This document shows positions 24,257-28,441 of a stretch of 28,441 bases of DNA, piece by piece. A program made the translations under genes and the position numbers. This DNA is from Rhizobacter sp. (GTDB taxonomy: Bacteria; Pseudomonadota; Gammaproteobacteria; Burkholderiales; Burkholderiaceae_C): contig JANYFX010000634.1 in assembly GCA_025359585.1 (NCBI GenBank), positions 1-28,441 of the forward strand, in the 5' to 3' direction. The first letter of the stretch is position 1. Every line of letters begins with the position of its first letter. Below the pieces are notes generated by a model that saw only the letters and a program-made list of their open reading frames with translations, was not told the origin of the DNA and ran no database searches.

Positions 24257-24460
24257 ATGATGTTCAAAGCCCGCGCCCGCCAGTTCGAATTCGCCAGCAT
24301 GGTGTTGATGATGCTCGGCATCGTCGCGCTGTGCCAACCCTGGGTCCTGTTGCTGCACGAGTACAGCGTCTTGATGATCATCATCGGCCTTGTCGCCTTC
24401 AACGTGTTCTCGCGCATGGCCTCGCCGCCCGTCGCGCCCACCGAGCCGGGCGGACACTGA
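24257..24460 (+). CDS. Small two-helix membrane protein within the ABC operon
   Basis: A 67-residue protein with two hydrophobic segments (about residues 14-32 and 36-51) joined by a short His/Glu turn, and a Pro-rich tail. It lies six bases after a permease gene, and its stop overlaps the first ATPase start as TGATG, so it is clearly a translated operon member. GAGG precedes the ATG at 24257; Met2 (24260) is an alternative. Small integral membrane proteins are known in some CUT1 operons with two ATPase genes, such as the rhizobial glycerol transporter-type clusters. I do not recognise a named family for this one. Confidence 0.8.
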   Translation: MMFKARARQFEFASMVLMMLGIVALCQPWVLLLHEYSVLMIIIGLVAFNVFSRMASPPVAPTEPGGH

Positions 24461-25575
24461 TGGCCGACATCCAGATCATCGACGCCGAAAAGCGCTTCGG
24501 CGGCAACCATGTGATCCGCAAGCTCAACCTGCACATCCGGCATGGCGAGTTCGTGGTGCTGCTCGGGCCTTCGGGCTGCGGCAAGACCACGACACTGCGC
24601 GCGCTGGCCGGGCTGGAGAGCATCGACTCCGGCGAGATCCGCATCGGCGGCCGGCGTGTCGACCAGCTGCCGCCGCAGGAGCGCGACACCGCTTTCGTGT
24701 TCCAGCTCTACTCCTTGTACCCGCACCTCACGAGCTTCGAGAACATCGCATTCCCGCTGCGCGCCGCGCGCGTGCCCGAAGCGCAGGTCAGGTCGCAGGT
24801 GAACGAAGTGGCCAGGGTGCTGCGCATCGAGCACCTGCTGAACAAACGGCCTTCGGCTCTGGCCGGCGGCGACATGCAGCGCGTCACGATCGGCCGCGCG
24901 CTGGTGCGCCGGCCCGAGGCGATGCTGATGGACGAGCCGATCGGCGCGCTCGACGCCAAGCTGCGCGAAGAGATGCGCGCCGAGCTGCGTCGCCTGCATG
25001 TGGAGAACGGCTCGACCACGGTCTACGTGACGCATGACCAGGTCGAGGCGATGTCGATGGCCGACAAGATCGGCATCATGAACGACGGCGTGCTGCAGCA
25101 GTACGACAGCCCGACACGTGTGTACGACGAACCGGCCAACCTGTTCGTGGCGCAGTTCGTCGGCAGCCCGATCATGAACGTGGTCGACTGCGTGTGCGAG
25201 GCCGGCGGCTCGGGCATGGCGATGCGGCTGGCCGGCATGACCGAGCCTTTCATGCTCGGCACGCGGGCCGCAGCCAAGCTGAAAGCCGGCGCGGCGACGG
25301 AACTCGCGCTCGGCATCCGACCCGAGGCGATCGGTGTTTCGCGCAGGCCTTCGCCCGGCGCGGTGGCGGCGCGGGTGCACCTGATCGAGCCGATGGGCGC
25401 CTACGACATCGTCGACATCGCGATGGGCCTGGAGCACGGCTGCGCGACCTTGCGTGCACGCACCGCGAGCCAGTTCGTCAGTGCGCAAGGCGACGCGGTG
25501 TGGCTCTCGCTCGACGACAGCCGCACCCATTTTTTCGACAAGCGCAGCGGCCTCTTGCTGCGCGCACCGGCGTAA
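24460..25575 (+). CDS. ABC importer ATPase 1, non-canonical signature
   Basis: ATP-binding subunit of the sugar importer, 371 residues. Walker A is GPSGCGKT (36-43), the Q-loop is FVFQLYSLYPHLT (Gln82), Walker B is MLMDEP (155-160) and the switch histidine is His192 in THDQVEAM. The C-terminal regulatory domain (about 235-371) is MalK/UgpC-like. The signature is LAGGDMQR (134-141), with Ala and Asp where LSGGEMQR is found in the partner ATPase at 25584. The D-loop is preceded by IGALDAKLR in place of LSNLDAKLR. It starts at the TGATG overlap with the small membrane protein gene. Confidence 0.93.
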   Translation: MADIQIIDAEKRFGGNHVIRKLNLHIRHGEFVVLLGPSGCGKTTTLRALAGLESIDSGEIRIGGRRVDQLPPQERDTAFVFQLYSLYPHLTSFENIAFPLRAARVPEAQVRSQVNEVARVLRIEHLLNKRPSALAGGDMQRVTIGRALVRRPEAMLMDEPIGALDAKLREEMRAELRRLHVENGSTTVYVTHDQVEAMSMADKIGIMNDGVLQQYDSPTRVYDEPANLFVAQFVGSPIMNVVDCVCEAGGSGMAMRLAGMTEPFMLGTRAAAKLKAGAATELALGIRPEAIGVSRRPSPGAVAARVHLIEPMGAYDIVDIAMGLEHGCATLRARTASQFVSAQGDAVWLSLDDSRTHFFDKRSGLLLRAPA

Positions 25576-25583
25576 GCGCTGCC

Positions 25584-26675
25584 ATGGCCCAGGTCTCACT
25601 CCACGGCATCAGCAAACGTTACGGCGCGGTGCGCGCCATCGACGAGCTCACGCTCGAAGTGCACGACCGCGAGTTCTTCGTTCTGCTCGGGCCTACCGGC
25701 GCGGGCAAGAGCACCACGCTGCGCTGCATCGCCGGCCTCGAACAACCCGAACAAGGCCAGATCGACATCGCCGGCGAGCGTATCAACGAATGGAGCGCGG
25801 CGCAGCGCGACGTGGCCCTCGTGTTCCAGCAGTACTCGCTGTACCCGAACTACACGGTTCGCGAGAACCTGGCGTTCCCGCTCAAGTCGAAGCTGCGCAG
25901 CTTCACGCCGCAGCAGATCGAAGAGCGCGTGGCCAAGGCCGCCAGCACGGTGCGCATCACGCACTTGCTCGACCGCCGCACCGACCGCCTCTCGGGCGGC
26001 GAGATGCAGCGTGTCTCGATCGGCCGCGCGATCGTGCGCGAGCCGCGTGTGTTCCTGATGGACGAGCCGCTGTCCAACCTCGATGCCAAGCTGCGCGAGC
26101 TGCTGCGCGCCGAGCTGAAGGGCCTGCAGCAGCGCCTGGGCACGACGCTGATCTTCGTCACGCACGACCAGGTCGAGGCGATGACGATGGGCGACCGCAT
26201 CGGTGTCATCAACAAGGGCCGCCTGGTCCAGGTGGGCACGCCCTATCAGATCTACAACACGCCCAAGAACACCTTCGTCGCGGCCTTCGTCGGCACGCCG
26301 GCGATCAACCTGCTCGACCTGCGGATCGACCTTGCCGCCGGCATCGCCTCGGACGAAGCCCTGTCGTTCGCGCTCGACCCGGCGACCGTGAACACGCTGT
26401 CGGCGCTGAAGCTGCCCGCCGACGGTCGCGTGCGGGTCGGTGTGCGGCCCGAGAACGTGCGGCTCGTCGATCGCGGCGGCATGCCCGGCACGGTCTACGG
26501 CGCGGAGCACCACGGCGCCGAGATCGTCGCGATCATCCAGGCCGGCGCGCACATGCTGCGCGCGACCATCCCCGCCGATTCGAAGGTCGGCGTGAACGAG
26601 CCGGTGCAGTTCGCCTTCGCGCAGGACAAGCTGCACTACTTCGACCCGCAGACGGGCGACAGCCTGCGCCTCTGA
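25584..26675 (+). CDS. ABC importer ATPase 2, canonical
   Basis: Second ATPase of the same importer, 363 residues. All motifs are canonical: Walker A GPTGAGKS (36-43), Gln-loop FQQYSLYPNYT, signature LSGGEMQR (136-143), Walker B FLMDEPLSNLDAKLR and His194. A MalK-like C-terminal domain contains RVGVRPENVRL. It is eight bases after ATPase 1 and has no strong ribosome-binding site, so coupling is likely. Having two distinct ATPases implies a heterodimer in place of the MalK-type homodimer. Confidence 0.94.
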   Translation: MAQVSLHGISKRYGAVRAIDELTLEVHDREFFVLLGPTGAGKSTTLRCIAGLEQPEQGQIDIAGERINEWSAAQRDVALVFQQYSLYPNYTVRENLAFPLKSKLRSFTPQQIEERVAKAASTVRITHLLDRRTDRLSGGEMQRVSIGRAIVREPRVFLMDEPLSNLDAKLRELLRAELKGLQQRLGTTLIFVTHDQVEAMTMGDRIGVINKGRLVQVGTPYQIYNTPKNTFVAAFVGTPAINLLDLRIDLAAGIASDEALSFALDPATVNTLSALKLPADGRVRVGVRPENVRLVDRGGMPGTVYGAEHHGAEIVAIIQAGAHMLRATIPADSKVGVNEPVQFAFAQDKLHYFDPQTGDSLRL

Positions 26676-26709
26676 ACCCCTTCAACCCAGCGACCCAAGG
26701 AGACACACC

Positions 26710-27594
26710 ATGCACATCGCCACCCACAACTGGATGCGCCCCGAATCGATCCGCCGCACCATCGAACGCATGAAACAGACGGGCGTCGACGCGCTCGAGA
26801 TTTCCGGCGAGCCGGACCAGTTCGACACCAGGGAAGTGCGCGCGCTGCTGAAAGAAAACGGCCGCAGCTGCTGGGGCTCGGTGACGCTGACGCTCGGCGA
26901 GCGCAACCTCGCCGCCAAAGACATGGCGCAGCGCGAGAAGACCGTCGACTACATGAAGCGCGTGGTCACCTTCGCCAAGGAGCTCGACGGCCAGATCATC
27001 ACGCTCGTGCCGGCCACGGTCGGCAAGGTCGTGGCCGACGGCACGCCCGACGAAGAATGGAAGTGGCTGGTCGAAGGCGTGAAAGAGGTCTACACCCACG
27101 CCGAAAAAGCCGGCATCCGCATCGCGATCGAGCCGCTCAACCGCTTCGAGACCTACCTGATCAACCGCGGCGACCAGGCGCTGGCGCTGGCCGATGCGGT
27201 CGGCCCGAACTGCGGCATCTGCCTCGACCTGTTCCACATGAACATCGAAGAGAACGACATCCTCGAAGCCTTTCGCAAGGCCAAGGGCCGCATCTACGAC
27301 ATCCACATCGCCGACAACAACCGCTTCGCGCCGGGCATGGGCACGCTCGACTTCAAGTCCATCGTCGACACCATCAAGTCGATCGGCTACACCGGCGCGC
27401 TGACGCTCGAGTTTGTTGCGACTATCGACCGCACGCCGGCCAGCCCCTACGGCGACCAGGTCGAGACCAACCCGGTCGATGTGTCGCCCGAGCAGCTCAA
27501 GTTCATCATCGACCACGGCTCCAACCTGCTGGCCGACAAGTTCTACACCGGCCTGTACACGCAGTCGGTGAAAGTGCTGCGGCCGTTGATGTGA
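26710..27594 (+). CDS. Ketose 3-epimerase-like sugar isomerase
   Basis: A TIM-barrel enzyme of the D-tagatose/D-psicose 3-epimerase-like group. Metal ligands E141 (IEPLNRFETYL), D173 (CLDLFHMNIEEN), H199 (YDIHIADNNR) and E234 (TLEF) have spacings of 32, 26 and 35, nearly the same as in characterised ketose 3-epimerases. The motif FHMNIEE and the following HIADNNRFAPG are strongly typical. The 294 residues fit the family. GGAG provides a good ribosome-binding site. It is separated from the ATPase gene by 34 bases. It would convert one ketose epimer to another in the cytoplasm after uptake; the exact sugar is unknown. Confidence 0.87.
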   Translation: MHIATHNWMRPESIRRTIERMKQTGVDALEISGEPDQFDTREVRALLKENGRSCWGSVTLTLGERNLAAKDMAQREKTVDYMKRVVTFAKELDGQIITLVPATVGKVVADGTPDEEWKWLVEGVKEVYTHAEKAGIRIAIEPLNRFETYLINRGDQALALADAVGPNCGICLDLFHMNIEENDILEAFRKAKGRIYDIHIADNNRFAPGMGTLDFKSIVDTIKSIGYTGALTLEFVATIDRTPASPYGDQVETNPVDVSPEQLKFIIDHGSNLLADKFYTGLYTQSVKVLRPLM

Positions 27595-27601
27595 GCCGGC
27601 C

Positions 27602-28096
27602 ATGCTGTTCGGTCAACTCTTCCACACGGCGATCCGCACGGCCGACCTCGACGCCACGGTGCGCTTTTACACCGAGGTGCTGGGCATGGTCGTGGCCGAC
27701 AGGCCGCCGATCGGCTTCCCCGGCGCCTGGCTGAAGCCGGCGCAGCCGGGGGCCGACGCGATGATCCACCTGTACGCCGGAGATGCCGCGAAAGAGGCCG
27801 ACGGCACGGTGCAGACCGGCTCGGGCGCGATCGACCACGTGTCGATCGTGTGCCAGGGTTACGGCGAGTTCAAGGCGCGCTTCGAGAAGTTCGGCCTCGC
27901 CTACCGCGAGAACCTAGTGCCGGCCACGCCGCTTTGGCAGCTCTTCGTCTACGACCCGAATGGCATCCAGCTCGAGCTGACCTTCCATTCGGCGGCCGAG
28001 GAGCAGGCGCCGCCGGTGATCGCGCAAGAGCGTCTGTATGCGGCGCGCGAGCGCTGGTTCCAGCCGACGCTGTACCGGCAGTTCGCGTCGCGTTGA
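27602..28096 (+). CDS. VOC-superfamily (glyoxalase-like) protein
   Basis: A vicinal-oxygen-chelate protein of 164 residues with two beta-alpha-beta-beta-beta repeats. Metal-ligand candidates are His8 (LFHTAIRTADL), His79 (AIDHVSIVC) and Glu125 (NGIQLELTF), the usual pattern for metal-dependent VOC enzymes. The family spans glyoxalases, ring-cleavage dioxygenases and epimerases, so the reaction cannot be assigned. It lies seven bases after the epimerase gene with only a weak ribosome-binding site. Its position in a sugar operon suggests a lactone, keto-sugar or aldehyde reaction, not antibiotic resistance. Confidence 0.8.
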   Translation: MLFGQLFHTAIRTADLDATVRFYTEVLGMVVADRPPIGFPGAWLKPAQPGADAMIHLYAGDAAKEADGTVQTGSGAIDHVSIVCQGYGEFKARFEKFGLAYRENLVPATPLWQLFVYDPNGIQLELTFHSAAEEQAPPVIAQERLYAARERWFQPTLYRQFASR

Positions 28097-28121
28097 TGCC
28101 CCACCGAGCAAGGCCTTCACG

Positions 28122-28441
28122 ATGAAGATCACCCGCGTCGAAGCCACCTGGCTGCAAGTGCCGATCCCCGAAGACCGGCAGCACGTGAGCGACTTCGGCC
28201 GCGCCACCACCTTCGACACCGCGCTGGTGCAAGTCGAGACCGACGCCGGCATCACCGGTGTCGGCGAAGCCAAGGTCTCGGCCGGCAGCCCGGGCGACTA
28301 CCACGGCGTGGTCGCGATCATCAACCAGGAGTTCGGTCCGCGCCTCGTCGGTGAAGACCCGCGCAACATCACGCGCATCTGGGAGAACCTGTACAGCGGA
28401 ACGCGCGGCCACTACGCGATCGCACGCGGCCATGTGTTCCC
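28122..28441 (+). CDS. Enolase-superfamily (mandelate racemase/muconate lactonizing) enzyme, N-terminal part
   Basis: About 106 codons are visible; the gene continues past the window end. The N-terminal capping domain is clear: MKITRVEATWLQVPIP, then TALVQVETDAGITGVGEA, then the helix around GPRLVGEDPRNITRIWENLY. Members of this family are acid-sugar dehydratases, racemases or cycloisomerases with a metal-bound barrel that is not visible here. In a sugar operon, a sugar-acid dehydratase is the most likely role. That would mean an oxidative branch exists beside the XylA/XylB branch. Confidence 0.85.
   Translation, partial: MKITRVEATWLQVPIPEDRQHVSDFGRATTFDTALVQVETDAGITGVGEAKVSAGSPGDYHGVVAIINQEFGPRLVGEDPRNITRIWENLYSGTRGHYAIARGHVF

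Noticed and set aside
23323..25575. A 750-codon plus-strand frame apparently joining the second permease region to ATPase 1
   Set aside because: Only the part from 24460 is the real ATPase. The earlier part is the wrong frame of the permease and small-membrane-protein genes and is Arg/His-rich without family similarity.
27602..28096. Bleomycin-resistance function for the VOC protein
   Set aside because: The fold family is shared, but the gene is in a sugar operon and has metal-ligand residues typical of enzymes.

Overview
The window is GC-rich, densely packed chromosomal DNA that reads as a betaproteobacterium of the order Burkholderiales, possibly the Rubrivivax/Leptothrix/Rhizobacter side. 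The evidence is the glyA-nrdR-ribD-ribE backbone with minor-pilin genes embedded in it, a ubiD product close to E. coli UbiD, and strong G/C third-position use. I see no phage, insertion sequence, tRNA, rRNA or CRISPR array.

Region 1 (1-8689, all minus strand). In transcription order this holds a membrane-anchored lytic transglycosylase, a ZTP (pfl) riboswitch, glyA, nrdR, five type IV pilus minor-pilin genes (fimT, pilE-like, pilW-like, pilX-like, pilV-like), ribD and the start of ribE, which runs off the window at base 1. One-carbon metabolism, nucleotide-reductase control and riboflavin synthesis are thus interrupted by a pilus-priming gene set that lacks pilY1. PilV and PilW each carry an EF-hand-like loop. 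The riboswitch's 3' conserved strand can pair with the glyA ribosome-binding site, which suggests translational control.

Region 2 (8690-15118, plus strand). After an AT-rich promoter region comes ubiD (ubiquinone biosynthesis). A 240-base gap follows, containing serial hairpins and a strong intrinsic terminator, which is a candidate small RNA or leader. Then comes a tight trio: a secreted type-B carboxylesterase, an aryl-acid adenylating/CoA ligase of the DhbE/EntE family, and a stand-alone FAD monooxygenase like salicylyl-CoA 5-hydroxylase. Together they look like a route from an aromatic ester through a 2-hydroxybenzoate to a ring-hydroxylated CoA thioester. A small secreted GlcG/HbpS-type protein gene (15129-15626) faces them.

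Region 3 (15754-28441). This is a divergent carbohydrate-catabolism locus. Leftward are a sugar isomerase/epimerase, a Gfo/Idh/MocA dehydrogenase, xylulokinase (xylB) and xylose isomerase (xylA). Rightward are a CUT1-type ABC importer (binding protein, two permeases, a small two-helix membrane protein, two different ATPases), a ketose-3-epimerase-like enzyme, a VOC protein and the start of an enolase-superfamily enzyme. The two arms share a 194-base control region. In it, two perfect 13-base GntR/FadR-type palindromes bracket a good sigma-70 promoter for the transporter, and a second promoter faces the isomerase arm. No regulator gene lies in the window. The gene set exceeds what D-xylose needs, so the real substrate is probably a different pentose, ketose or polyol, with XylA/XylB as the exit into the pentose phosphate pathway.
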